Source: Erigeron canadensis (lineage: Eukaryota > Streptophyta > Magnoliopsida > Asterales > Asteraceae). From it: DNA of 64,000 nt. The stretch spans positions 30,761,516-30,825,515 of the forward strand of contig NC_057766.1 of assembly GCF_010389155.1 (NCBI RefSeq). Direction: 5' to 3'. Every line of letters starts with the position of its first letter. The first letter of the stretch is position 1. The notes under the pieces are model-generated. The model was not told the origin of the DNA. It did no database searches and saw nothing but the letters and a program-made list of their open reading frames with translations. The position numbers and the translations under genes are program-made. Below are positions 1-10,698 of this stretch, piece by piece.

Positions 1-112
1 TATCATATGTACAAACCAACATTTCAACATCTATTTTTAATTTTATATTTATGTTTAAAGAATTTTACATATAAAACTTAAATAATTTATAATTTATATT
101 GACAATAAGTAT

Positions 113-166
113 AATTGACTTACTATATATGTTACACAAATATTTATATATAACAATAAACACATT

Positions 167-197
<31 letters not shown>

Positions 198-702
198 TAT
201 ACTCATAAAAATCTAATTTAATAAAGAAAACAAAAATAAATGTAACAAATTTTTCCAAAAACACTAAGCCATCAAGAACATAAAAAGCACCAAATAGAAT
301 TCATTATGAGAAAATCGATCTAAATTTCGAAAATTTAACTTTTAAAGGTTGACAGTTAATTTGGATGAACAAGATTGGAAGTTAATTTTATTTTCAATGT
401 TTAGGATTAGGAGTTGATTTGATTTTTTTTTTTTTATTTCAACTTTACCGGTAATAAAATTAAAAGTCAAAATTTCCAAATTAAGATTGATTATCTCATA
501 ATGATTTTTATTTGGTGTTTTTTATGTTCTTGCTACAAAACTCAAGTCATAATTGTGGCTTTTGAAAAAATTTGTTACATTTATTTTTGTTTTCTTTATT
601 AAGTTATTTTTTTATGAGTATTAATAATACTTATATATAATTGACTTACCAAATATGTTACACAAATATTTACATACAACAATAAACACATTAATAATAA
701 TT

Positions 703-747
<45 letters not shown>

Positions 748-963
748 TAAAATATTCATAAAAATAACTTAGTAAAGGAAACAAAAATAAATGTAACAAA
801 TCTTTTCAAAAGCCACAGTTATGACTTGAGTTTTGCTAGTAAGAATCAAACTAAATTTGGAAATTTTGACTTTTAATTTTACTTTTAAAATTTTTTTTGT
901 AATTTGGATGGTTAAAATTGGAAGTTAATCTTATTTTCTATGGTTAGGATTAGGAGTTCATTT
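113..963. repeat. Compound repeat: direct copies flanking an inverted copy
   Basis: Three related segments of roughly 150-300 bp sit together. Positions 113-420 and 631-963 are direct copies, sharing the TAA microsatellite, the string ACAAAAATAAATGTAACAAA and a GGATTAGGAGTT block. Positions about 465-622 are the reverse complement of about 196-352. Each direct copy holds a (TAA)n run (about 173-196 and 691-745). No coding capacity and no clear target duplication were found. This is probably a rearranged MITE or a Helitron-like tandem; the family was not recognised. Confidence 0.6.
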
Positions 964-1388
964 GTGAGGGTAACAACACTTCAACAGATTATATTTTCCC
1001 AAAGTTAGTTAACTAGTTTCTTAATATCTCCAATTAATTAGCTAACAATTACGTGCATCATTTGTATTTAAACAAATTAAGTTATATAATAACTTCCTCT
1101 TCTCTTTATTTATACATCGATCATTAGCGATTAATGCTTTGTTTTATAATTAACAACATCCCATGAAAGGGTATGTAAAATAAAGAAGCAAATTTGACAG
1201 TTGATAAATGCATAAACGTACGTTAAATGCAATTCTCTGCACATGAAATAACCCCTCATAAGGAAAAAAAAAAATCAAGAAACTCATGAAATAACCCCTC
1301 ATAAGTAAAAAAATCCAATTACAAATGGATGCGCGCACACGCTTAGTTTCTTCTAGTCTTGAATCGATCGATCGTCTCTCTAGCTAGA
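964..1388. other. 3' flank of the ACC synthase gene
   Basis: AT-rich sequence downstream of the ACC synthase stop codon, probably containing its 3' UTR. A short near-duplication occurs here: the string CATGAAATAACCCCTCATAAG appears at about 1243 and again at about 1286. No other gene is seen. Confidence 0.4.
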
Positions 1389-2959
1389 TTACCTACTACT
1401 GTTCTTCCCCGACCTTGTGGTTGGAAAAGACAGCGAAAAAACCCACTTGGGGAGTGACTTTGTTTTTCTTGGATTATTTCCATTTATCAACCGGCCGCTG
1501 CGAATGTGATTGTTTTTCTTGGCCATTATTGAGTCTACAAACGAATGCAAACGTTGCATGGCCAGCAATAAGGTTTCTTTGGACATGTTGGCAAAGCAAA
1601 CCCTAAACCAACCCGGTTCGCTACAATGGCACGATGAACCGGGCGATATGTTGAGCCCGACATCATACACAATCTTCTTCCATAGCTCCATTTCACCTTC
1701 AAAAGTTTGTGAACTCAAAAGACCTCTCATATCAACCCAACTAAATAAACCGGCATTACTCTTTAGACATCTAATCCCGGTTTTTAGTAAGGCCTTTTCG
1801 AGGATTTCATGTCTATGTTTTAGTCTTTTACGATTCTCCGTTAGATAGTTTCTTGTGAAGTTTTTATCAGAGAGGATTTCTGATAGTAAGTGTTGAGTTT
1901 GGGATGATATTAATCCAAAACTCGACATTTTTGTCGCAGCTGAGACCACAAGGTTATCATTGGAGTAAATAGCCCCAATTCGAAAGCCTGGTAGCCCGAG
2001 ATCTTTTGAGAGACTATAAACAATGTGAACCCTCTTCCCGATATCCGTATTCATTAGACTCTTGTTCTTTAAGACCTCCATAATGCTAACGAATCCGGGA
2101 GAGCTAAAAACCGTGCCAGAATAGATTTCATCACTAATGAGATGGATGGTTTTTGAGGATATAAAGTTAACGAGAAGTTCGAGTTCATGGATGCTTAGTG
2201 AGGTTCCTAATGGATTTGAAGGGTTTGTGACTAAAACACCTTTCACTTTAAGGTTTTGTTTTTGTGCTTGTTGGTATGCATCTTCTAGGGCTGCTTCGGT
2301 GATTCGAAAACCATTTGAGCTCGAGCAATGAATCGGTACTATCTCAGCACCGGTTCGCCACTTGAGGTCTCTATCGAACCCCGGATAATAGGGTGTGGGA
2401 AGGAGGAAAGCATCCCCAGGGTCTGCTAGGCAAAACATTAGAGTTTCATTGGCTGAGGTTGCTCCGGCAGTCAGTACGAGGTTGTTTGGATCGAAAATTA
2501 CTTTGTTTTCTCTAATCTCCGACATGAACTCGGCTAATGCCTGTAAAATAAAAACACATATATAAGAGTTAATACTTGATATATAGTATCAAATATATAT
2601 AGTATATATAAGAGATGTACTAAATGTGGACCAGGCTGATATATAAAAATATTGATTGGAAATTACTAGCCATGCATATAACTTACTTTTTTGAAAGCAG
2701 GAAGACCATGGTAATCTTGGAAAAGAGCAAGTTCTTTAAAAATGGAATGATTCTGGGTAGTGAAACCAGCCGAGTTAGGATTCTTGTTGAGCCATGATTC
2801 AAGAAGGTCGAAGGAGAGCTGATTCTCGGCTAGGCCCATTTGTATAATACCATTAGGATTGGTAATCGGGTCATAAGGATTCTTCTCATATTCCTCCCAT
2901 CCAAGGAAATAGGATGAATCTTGACCATGTGAGTTACATGTGGCCTTTGAAGACAACAT
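1389..2959 (-). CDS. ACS: 1-aminocyclopropane-1-carboxylate synthase (ACC synthase), two exons
   Basis: A PLP-dependent enzyme converting S-adenosylmethionine to ACC, the committed step of ethylene synthesis, in the cytosol. Exon 1 is 2959-2687 (91 codons, donor GTAAGT) and exon 2 is 2540-1389 (acceptor TTTTACAG). Both junctions are phase 0, giving 474 aa, normal for the family. The start is the first ATG after a TATA box. The N-terminal region has the family block [20 protein letters not shown] and then [16 protein letters not shown]. The substrate and cofactor region includes [19 protein letters not shown] and [18 protein letters not shown], and [14 protein letters not shown] carries the PLP lysine at about residue 270. 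WFRVCFANM lies near the end. The C-terminal tail contains WVFSLSF, resembling the short type-2 tail involved in ETO1-dependent turnover, but the downstream acidic part is replaced by [10 protein letters not shown]. Family genes usually have more introns, so loss of the later introns is inferred. No frame damage is seen. Confidence 0.95.
2541..2686 (-). other. Intron 1 of ACC synthase
   Basis: A 146-bp AT-rich intron with donor GTAAGT (2686 downward) and acceptor TTTTACAG ending at 2541. It lies after the conserved LPAFKK block, a common intron position in ACC synthase genes. Confidence 0.85.
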
Positions 2960-3080
2960 TTTAATTGATTTGTGTGTGTGTGTGTTTTTGTGAGAAAAGG
3001 TATGTGTTTGTGAAAATGAAGGAGGAGGAGGAAATTTCAAGTGTGAAATATTTGGATTGAGTGTAGAGTTTGAGAAGCTC

Positions 3081-3088
3081 TATATATA
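3081..3088 (-). promoter_or_regulatory. TATA box of ACC synthase
   Basis: TATATATA on the minus strand, about 122 bp upstream of the ATG at 2959, at the expected distance for a short leader. The leader includes an ACACAC run near 2971-2985. An upstream in-frame stretch starts at TTG, not ATG, so it was not used as a start. Confidence 0.6.
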
Positions 3089-3470
3089 GAGAGAGAGCCA
3101 TAGAGGAAAATGAAAGAAGATGTATACATAGCTGGAAATATACATATAATTAATAGTATAAGAATGCCACGTCAGATCATTTGACCTGGGATTTGTAGGC
3201 GGATATTAAACACCACCCAAGTGTTTCATTTTACTACATGTTGTCTAAAAGAATATTAAAATATTAACCCACACGCTTCACGATTATTAATCCAAGTGTC
3301 TCAAGTAATCTTTCAGTAGTGCATCCCGAACTAGTTTTAAGAAAGAATAGTTAAAAATTTGACGACAATAGCTTCACTTCATTATGTCATCATCACATAC
3401 TTTTAACATAATCTTAATTTGATTATATATATATATATATATAAGTCTTATATGTGATATGTATCCTACA
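3089..3470. promoter_or_regulatory. Upstream region of ACC synthase
   Basis: About 380 bp of AT-rich DNA upstream of the TATA box, with a (TA)n run at about 3424-3443. No specific cis-element is claimed. Confidence 0.3.
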
Positions 3471-3625
3471 TTTTTGGTTAACATAAACTGGTAATCTAAT
3501 TTCTTTTCAACGTTTTTACTAAGAAAAATCAACAAGCAATAAAATATTTATCATTTAACGGTACTTCGTGACATACCAAAAACTTCTGGTCGTCTCATAA
3601 TTATCTTTTTGTTCTTGTAGTCTAT
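3471..3625. repeat. 155-bp direct repeat, copy 1
   Basis: Near-identical to 3856-4010 over 155 bp with no indel and only a few substitutions. It begins TTTTTGGTTAACATAAACTG and ends TTCTTGTAGTCTAT. The copies are 385 bp apart. No coding content. Confidence 0.85.
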
Positions 3626-3855
3626 CTTTTTGTTGTTTTAATAAATGAATTCCCAGTCGAACAAATCAATTCAATGACTTAATTGTCACCCTTCCCACCA
3701 CATGTGGTCGCCCTGTTAACACCCTTCGCAACCTCTACAGTAAAAACTATGCTCTCACATCTGCCAGCGCCATCCTAATGGAAATTGCACTGTTGAGACA
3801 TCAAACGGTAATCTCCCTGTCCAACTTCCACAGTTTCGTAGCGCAATTGTCAATG
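3626..3855. other. Spacer between the 155-bp direct repeats
   Basis: 230 bp of sequence richer in C than its surroundings. No primer-binding site matching initiator-Met tRNA and no polypurine tract are visible, which argues against a terminal-repeat miniature retrotransposon. Confidence 0.4.
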
Positions 3856-4010
3856 TTTTTGGTTAACATAAACTGGTAATCTAATTTCTTTTCAACGTTT
3901 TTACTGAAAAAAATCAACTAGCAATAAAATATTTGTCGTTTAGCGGTACTTCGTGACATACCAAAAACTTCTGGTCGTCTCATAATTATCTTTTTATTCT
4001 TGTAGTCTAT
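3856..4010. repeat. 155-bp direct repeat, copy 2
   Basis: Partner of 3471-3625. Because both copies are complete and equally long, a segmental tandem duplication with 385-bp period is the simplest reading. Confidence 0.85.
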
Positions 4011-4101
4011 ATTAGGTGAAACCTTTATACATATTAAAACTAGTAGACTCTAGTATTGTGCCTTTCTTCAAATTAAAGTTAAACAATTAATGACGAGCAT
4101 C

Positions 4102-4587
4102 ATGTTGGAATAAACATGATTCGATTCGAGTGATAAAACATCCCCAATTGTCCTGTGGAACCTGTAAGAGCATTAAAGCATAATTGCTATTGATTTCGGG
4201 TTCCCATAACAAGGTGATTGAGTAATAATGGGATGAGTAATTCGGCTGGAACATGATGCACGAATTTGAGATGAATACACACACGAATTTTAGGGTTTAT
4301 TATGTGTTGGGATTAACCTTAACTTAGGGTTAATTACCCTCTATTTATAATGAGAGTAATTATACATTCAACCCTTTAGTATTTACACATTCAATCCTTC
4401 TGGTGTTTAATGTGTGTATCATTAGTCCTCTTAGTTACAATCACCTAATGGGAAACCCTATACTACGTCTCTAAGAGTAAATACGTCCATCATATATTTA
4501 CATAGACATAGGGATTTCAGTTATTGTCAATTATCATATCAGGAATGATACATGATCAGTGACGATCACACTAACGTGATTCCAACA
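4102..4587 (-). mobile_element. Solo LTR, Copia-like
   Basis: 486 bp bounded by the perfect inverted ends TGTTGGAAT and ATTCCAACA, flanked by the perfect 5-bp target duplication CATCA (4097-4101 and 4588-4592). On the minus strand it contains TTATAAATAGAGGG, a plausible LTR TATA box, near 4350. No internal retrotransposon sequence lies beside it, so it is a solo LTR left by recombination between two LTRs. Copia assignment rests only on the TGTTGG terminus style. Confidence 0.8.
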
Positions 4588-4592
4588 CATCA

Positions 4593-4849
4593 TAGACCAT
4601 CTTCTAATTGATCTGTAATGTTATTTGTTATTACGATATATTTTACTTTATATTTTTGTGAAAGTCAACTTAACAATTCAAACCAATTTCTCACATGTTA
4701 CAAAAAATGTTCTATCATGAGACTTAAACTCATAATCTACAAATGGACAAGTTATTGCGCTCATAACACGTAAACCAAGACTCTAAAGATATTAAAACAA
4801 AATTTTTTTTTTCCTTTTTTTTTAAGGTACGTAACACACTAGCTAGTTG
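4593..4849. other. Intergenic, no gene seen
   Basis: AT-rich sequence between the solo LTR and a hAT element; no coding or repeat signal recognised. Confidence 0.4.
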
Positions 4850-4857
4850 ATACTATA

Positions 4858-5515
4858 TAGGGGTGAGCAAAAACCGAACCAGAAAATCAAAAATCAAAAA
4901 AACCCGACAAATCCGAACCGAAAAAACCAAAAACCGAACGAAATTCATTGGTTTGGTTTTTGTTTTCTAAAACCGAACGGATCGGTTTGGGTTTCGGTTT
5001 CATATGCTAAAAAATCAATCAAAAACCGAACCAAACCGAATCAATTATATATTAATTATTTAATATTTATGTCATATTACATTTATAATTATTACTTATA
5101 ATTTGTAAATATGTTAATATATTTAAACTTTTTGTCTTTTTAGTATACAAATCTATATAAATTGTATGTTTTAGATGAAAACGTACAAGAAAATCAATTC
5201 GTTTAATAAAAGTTATATCAATTTTAACACCTAAAAAATATAATTAGTCGATAAAAAACATCTTTATATTTTAATTTCTATATCATAATATTTTTTTTTG
5301 TTAACAACTGAAAATTAAATTTATAACATAATAAACAAAAAAGTTTTAAAAAAAAATTATAATAGAAACCGAACAAAAACCGAAACCGATCCAAACCGAA
5401 CCAAAAAACCGATAAACCGAACAAAAACCGAATCCAATGGATTGGGTTTTCTAAAAACCGAATGGATCGGTTATGGTTTCGGTTTTAGCAAAAAACCAAT
5501 CCATACTCACCCCTA
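4858..5515. mobile_element. Non-autonomous hAT element
   Basis: 658 bp starting TAGGGGTGAGC and ending ACTCACCCCTA, flanked by a perfect 8-bp target duplication ATACTATA (4850-4857 and 5516-5523), the hAT signature. Both ends carry many AAAACCGAACC-type subterminal repeats in opposite orientations. No transposase ORF is present. Confidence 0.88.
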
Positions 5516-5523
5516 ATACTATA

Positions 5524-6614
5524 TATGTAAGTATCCTGATAAGTACTCTGTATATATTCGCGTATAATAATACTAATTACGATCGATGATTCAAAAACCT
5601 TTAAGTACGTTATATTCAATATTTAATGATGATTCAAATGTACATGTTTTGTCAAGTCAAAAAGTTAGACTTGATATTGATTTCCAAGATTGTATATAAA
5701 AATTCAACAAGTAAGCTGTAATATTCTGATTCTTTCATTTCCTTTTCGTCCATATCTAACATGGAAATTATCAAGAAGTTACGTCAAATAGTAATTTAAT
5801 ATAAAACACAGTTGTGCTCACACTTTGTCACTATCTTGCTTCGTTTGCAAGTCTAAAACTAAACAAAAATACTAATAAAATTTTAGAATATAAATTTTGG
5901 TAGCGCACACTGTGTGTGTACGTGTGAGTGTTTTTAGCGTGGGGACTGGGGCGGGTTGCTGAAAGTCTATTTCCCGACAAGAAATCCCGAAGCAAAAGGT
6001 GAACCCTCAAAGACCATGCATGCCATGCCCCGTCACCATGCGATGGTCCACCTGTCTCCCGTCCCACTCTATGGACCATTTCTCTCCACATGTCGGCCAT
6101 TTCTCACCCTCGCTAAATTCTTGAGTTCAAATAAATATACAACGTGATCAGTTAGCCAATTTCTTTTTTAACTGTAAATTTGGATTACTGACAGACCCTT
6201 AAAGTATTATCGTGTCATCATGGTGCCACCCATGTCCCAAATAGACAATATATAGTGCTAGTTAAGGATGAGCATATGACTCGAAAATCCGAGACCCAAT
6301 CCCGACCTGTCCGATTAGATTTTGTTGCATTGTCGGGTTTTGGGACGGACGGACGACCGAGTTTTGACATAAAAACTTCATTTTGTGAATCCAATGATGC
6401 ATCCAACAAAAAATGTGATTTTTCCGATTTTGACGAATTAATTTATTGTTAAACATTTAAGAAATACTAATTAATTATGCACTATGTTAGTTTGATTAAC
6501 TTAATTTTAATGTATCAAAATGATGTTTTTAAGTGTTCTCACCGTTTTTATTTTAAAAGTGTTATTATCGGAGTATTACCTATATATATATATAGAGAGA
6601 GAGAGAGCGCTCGA
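5524..6614. other. Intergenic with transposon fragments
   Basis: No gene recognised. About 6262-6365 resembles a hAT end (GGATGAGCATATGACTCG) with subterminal repeats. About 6366-6575 matches the right half of the foldback MITE at 59371-59761, including ATGCACTATGTTAG and the end GAGTATTACC. A TA/GA microsatellite lies at 6581-6607. The segment about 5890-6110 is richer in GC, but the short ORFs on both strands have no recognisable domain. Confidence 0.5.
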
Positions 6615-6984
6615 GAGAGTTTTCTTATTTTGATCACCATTTTTTTGTAAAAACAATGAGAACTATTAAATTATATATTTGTTCACATGTTTTTTTTATT
6701 CATTCACACGTGAAATGATATAAAAATATATGTTGTAGAAGAAACTTTTTAAAGAAACTTTCAAAGTAACCTTTTATGAACTTGTGAACAAATTTGTTCA
6801 CGTTTTTTATTCACATGTGACAATCGGCTATATATAAGGTTTTGAAAATAAAAAAATTCTTCTGTAACATATATTATTATAACGTTTCACATGTGAATGG
6901 GCAAAAAAAAAATGTGATGCAATACGAAATTTAGGAGTTCTCACGTTTTTTACCAAAAAAATGGGTTTTCAAAATAAGGATCTC
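6615..6984. mobile_element. Foldback MITE
   Basis: About 370 bp with long imperfect inverted arms of roughly 150 bp. The left arm starts GAGAGTTTTCTTATTTTG. The right end reads CAAAATAAGGATCTC, whose reverse complement begins GAGATCCTTATTTTG. Both arms share CACATGTGAA-type blocks. No ORF. The superfamily is not certain. Confidence 0.6.
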
Positions 6985-7054
6985 ATATATATGTGTGTGT
7001 GTGTGTGTATGTGTGTGTGTTTCGTAAATCTCCGTGTAACCAATTTATCATGAT

Positions 7055-7206
7055 CTGAGGCGGAGCTCATACGGCTAAGGCATTTGACATTTTGACTATC
7101 ATACTTTATGACATATCAACTTCTATGACCTATCACACTCTATGAGATATCACACTTTATGAACTAGCTATCACCCCCACCATCTCACCGCCGCAACGCG
7201 CGAGTA
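7055..7206 (+). mobile_element. Truncated Helitron-like 3' fragment
   Basis: Matches the 3' part of the minus-strand Helitron-like element at 21317-21771: CTAAGGCATTTG, then tandem ATCACACTCTATGA-type units, then CCGCCGCAACGCGCGAGTA. The 5' two thirds are absent. Confidence 0.55.
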
Positions 7207-7724
7207 GTTAATCTCATTATTTTAAAATTAAAAAGGTAAGTGTGAATAAACTATTGGGTTTAATTCAAGTGTACAAAGTAAGAAAACAATATATATAGTA
7301 TGAGAAGTAAACCGTTCCAAGATATTAAGGCCGGGTCTTCTTAGCTTTTTGTTAACAAATCATATCTGTGCTTCTCTTTTTGTGTCAAAGTGTTTATTAG
7401 TTTAAGCATAAAACAAGCCAAACAGCTCACTGTGTTTTCTGATGGGTGTTTTGGTTTCATCTTTGTGAACCTACGTAGAAATTAACAAGTTTTTAATTAG
7501 GACCCGGCCATTATTGGCTCTTTTTCTGATCAACTTCTAATTGATTTCATCGTATCTTTATTTTACTTTCGCTAACATCGTTTCCTTAGTATTTTTGATT
7601 TCATATGGTGTGTCTAGAAAGTAGAAATATTCCCATACCATATACTCAATTGATTAGCTTATATTAGTGTGGTCAATGTTAAGTTAGCTCATTTGTTAGA
7701 TGAAATTGTCTTTGAAGGTGAAGT
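7207..7724. other. Intergenic, no gene seen
   Basis: AT-rich; nothing recognised. Confidence 0.4.
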
Positions 7725-7732
7725 GCACATGG

Positions 7733-8547
7733 TAGGGGTGTATGTTTTCTTGTTATGGTTCGGTTTTGACTTAATCTCAAATCAAAGCGTCAATTCCGGT
7801 TTAAACATATATCAAACTATACCAGACCAATTGTGTTGTCAAACTGGACCAAACCAAACCCTATGAGCCAACTCGGTTTGGTCGGTTTGACGGTTTCAAA
7901 TTTCTTTTCTATTTTCTTTTATATAATGTGTGTGAAATATTTTTACATAGCTACTGATTTTTTAAAACCATACTTAAGATACCAAATATCCAAAGTGATA
8001 TATTTATATAGTTAATAAGTTTGTAAATCCATTACCCAAAGTCTAAAAGGATGTTAATATTTTCTTTCACTTGCTAGCGTAGTGGTTGGACACCCGGATT
8101 TTATAACAAGGGGCATATGTTCGAATCTCATCTCGAGCATTGTTATTAGCCAATATTCTTGACGTGCGAGTTGAATTTATTGGGTGGGGCGGGCGGGGAG
8201 GGGATCGGGTAGGCCCTCTGTATCCAGTCCAGATAACCATGGTCTTGCCCTTATTCGATGTTCTAAAAATTTTTTTTTTAAAAAAGGATGTTAAAAATGT
8301 AAAGTACTTGTTACTAAAGTTTGTAAATGTTATATAAAATACCCATAGAATGTACTCAGTAACTTTAATATATATTTTTTGTCCGGTTCGATTTTGACTG
8401 TTAGTTCTTTGTTCAAACTGTAACCAAACTAAGAAACTCGATTTTAAAAACTTAAACTGTCATACTAGACTTTAATAACTCAATCTGAACAAACTAATCC
8501 AAATTTTCCGGTTTGGTCAAGTTTTGACGGTTTGACGAACACCCCTA
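7733..8547. mobile_element. Non-autonomous hAT element with a nested SINE
   Basis: 815 bp starting TAGGGGTGTATG and ending CGAACACCCCTA, flanked by the perfect 8-bp target duplication GCACATGG (7725-7732 and 8548-8555). Its ends have GGTTTGGTC/ACCAAACC subterminal repeats. A SINE (8058-8281) sits inside with its own target duplication, so the hAT is older. Confidence 0.88.
8058..8281 (+). mobile_element. tRNA-derived SINE nested in the hAT element
   Basis: About 224 bp flanked by AAAAGGATGTTAA (8045-8057 and 8282-8294). It has a pol III A box TAGCGTAGTGG (about 8075-8085) and a B box around TGTTCGAATCT (about 8119-8129), and ends in a T/A-rich tract. It has no introns or ORF, as expected for a SINE. 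Confidence 0.8.
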
Positions 8548-8645
8548 GCACATGGTTCAATTTTTAATCTTTAACATGAGGTAGTTTAAAATTAGTTGAT
8601 ATACATTAAAAATAAAATAGATTTACCGAAAAATATACTCGTATT

Positions 8646-9006
8646 TTTTTTAAACGTTCGTGTCACGGGACGGCTAGCCGTTACATCCAAATGGGCAGGC
8701 AGTCACTAGCGACTGATCGACGAAGTCAGGGAACCACAGGGAGGGAAAACCACACCAGTTTAGCCGCTACAGAAGGCACGGAACTAAATTGGGGGAAAAC
8801 CTTGTGGTGGTATTTGATGGAGAGATTTCAATGGGATACTGGTTGTGCAGCCTGCGAATATCGAAACCAATGCGGTTCCAGGGATCGGGGATTCCCTCCA
8901 ATCTATACCTTTACAAACCTTGTTTGCTCGGATTCGAATCTTGGTCTCCCAAGGCCTAAACTTCATTGCAAGACGGGGATGTCCACTGCGCTATTAAGGC
9001 GGGGAC
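8646..9006 (-). mobile_element. tRNA-derived SINE, 361 bp
   Basis: Minus-strand element flanked by TATACTCGTATT (8634-8645 and 9007-9018). Near its 5' end it has an A box TAGCGCAGTGG and a B box GATTCGAATCC in good spacing. It ends in an A-run on the minus strand (T-run at 8644-8651). It is longer than many plant SINEs. Confidence 0.82.
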
Positions 9007-9018
9007 TATACTCGTATT

Positions 9019-9816
9019 ATTTTTTAAAGTTTGTGTGCATTGCATTATTTAAAAGTAATATTTAATTCAATAATAACTATGCAATATATACGCTAATAGG
9101 AAATTATCATGTCAACAAAAATATGTCAAAAGCATTTCATTTTTATATTAATTCAAATTTTATTTTATGTATTTTGTTTAATCTTTTTGGACAGCAATTT
9201 AAGCTTATTTTTTTGTAAAGTTTATGTATTGGTCGGTCTCAACTTTGAAATAAACAGATATATATATAACATAATGAATAGAACATAATCATCTATGTGT
9301 ATATACGACAAACATGGACCATTTCCTGTAGGGTCTTACAAATTTTACAAGTGGCTTCATATTTTTTACTCGTTACCTAAACTATTGACGAGGTGTAGGT
9401 GATATATCTTACATTTTTCAATTTTCATGCTCATCTATTGTATGTACTTCAATATTAGGAAGTATGGTTAAAGTTATTGTTGAACTAACCTAGAATACGA
9501 CAGAACCCAAAACTAAAGCAGGGCTAAATCACTAAACGTACATCCATTAATTTACTCTTAAACTTAATTCGATCAAGTAAGAAAATCCATAATCTTTAGA
9601 ACTTTTTTATAATCTGAAAAATATTAAGATGCAGAAAGCTTAAAAATACTCTAACTTAACATTCAAATGTTAATTAGATAAAAGATCAATTAGCCAGGTA
9701 TATTTTCTTTCATTTAATTTTGGCAATGTCAATTATTTACAATTTAAGCAAAGTAAACCATATATATTTCTAAACTTTTATATTAGAAAATTGTGAAATA
9801 CCATATTTACAAGATT
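9019..9816. other. Intergenic, no gene seen
   Basis: AT-rich sequence without recognisable coding or repeat structure. Confidence 0.4.
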
Positions 9817-10636
9817 TTAGGCCCGTATCTAATACACGGGGCTTACGGAGTAATCGATATTGGATGTTAATTTATCATAGTTTAAAATTTAATATACTAA
9901 TTTGAGTAATATAAACTTTATATATCAACACTTTGAGTTTTATGTTGAAATATTTTTTAAAAATATATTCATCGAAACTGTGACATATTTAACGATATTT
10001 GATTATTGCAAAATATAATGTGTCCATCAAAGTTGTAAATTGTGACATACTTAGAGATATTTGAACATTAAAAATCATAATATTTTACTATCATTGTATT
10101 TGCTTTATTGTTAAACATGGTGTATTACATTCTAATTTTACAATATTGGAAATGATATCTTAATTTTAGATAAAAATATCTTAAATATTTCAATTAGAAT
10201 ACAACAATGTTAGTCAAACATGTTTTTCTTATAGTAAATTATATTTTTAAATGCTTCATAACAATTACCAAAAAACACTTCAATAAGAAATAATAGTAAT
10301 ATTACTCTTAAAACCTTAATATATTTGCATTAAATTTTATCTATTTTTTAATTAGTTAATTTTATATTTATATGATAAAATATATTATTGGATATATAAT
10401 ATTTATTATTATATTGGATAAATATCAGTTATTATGTTATCGGATATATTCATATATATTAGCTATTTATGTATTTATTATATTAAAATTATTGGGTAAA
10501 AAGTGTAAACTTGTGATGGAAAACAAAAAAGGTTAAATTAAAGTCAAAATTGAAAACAAAAGTCAACTTTAAGAAATCAAAAGCTATGATTGGTCAATTA
10601 GTTATTAAAGCAACTTTGCTTTAATATAATAAAAGA
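9817..10636 (-). mobile_element. Helitron-like element, non-autonomous
   Basis: On the minus strand it begins A|TCTTTTATTATATTAAAGC (5' TC preceded by A). It ends with the hairpin-forming block CCCGTGTATTAGATACGGG followed by CCTAA, fitting a Helitron 3' CTRR end. 820 bp, no helicase coding. The 3' flanking base is A rather than the expected T, so the 3' border is less sure. Confidence 0.55.
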
Positions 10637-10698
10637 TTACTCATAGTCATACAACTTAATTATTTCGTTATACATAATTAAAAAACTAATTTATTAGA

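Noticed and set aside
2960..3040. N-terminal extension of ACC synthase
   Set aside because: The open frame upstream begins with TTG, not ATG, and family proteins start at the MLSSKATC Met.
3471..4010. Terminal-repeat miniature retrotransposon (TRIM)
   Set aside because: Repeats do not begin TG or end CA, and no primer-binding site or polypurine tract lies in the spacer.
5831..6147. Overlapping short ORFs on both strands
   Set aside because: No domain, no splice partners and low coding character.
8075..8129. tRNA gene
   Set aside because: A and B boxes are present but no cloverleaf with acceptor stem can be formed; the flanking target duplication shows a SINE.
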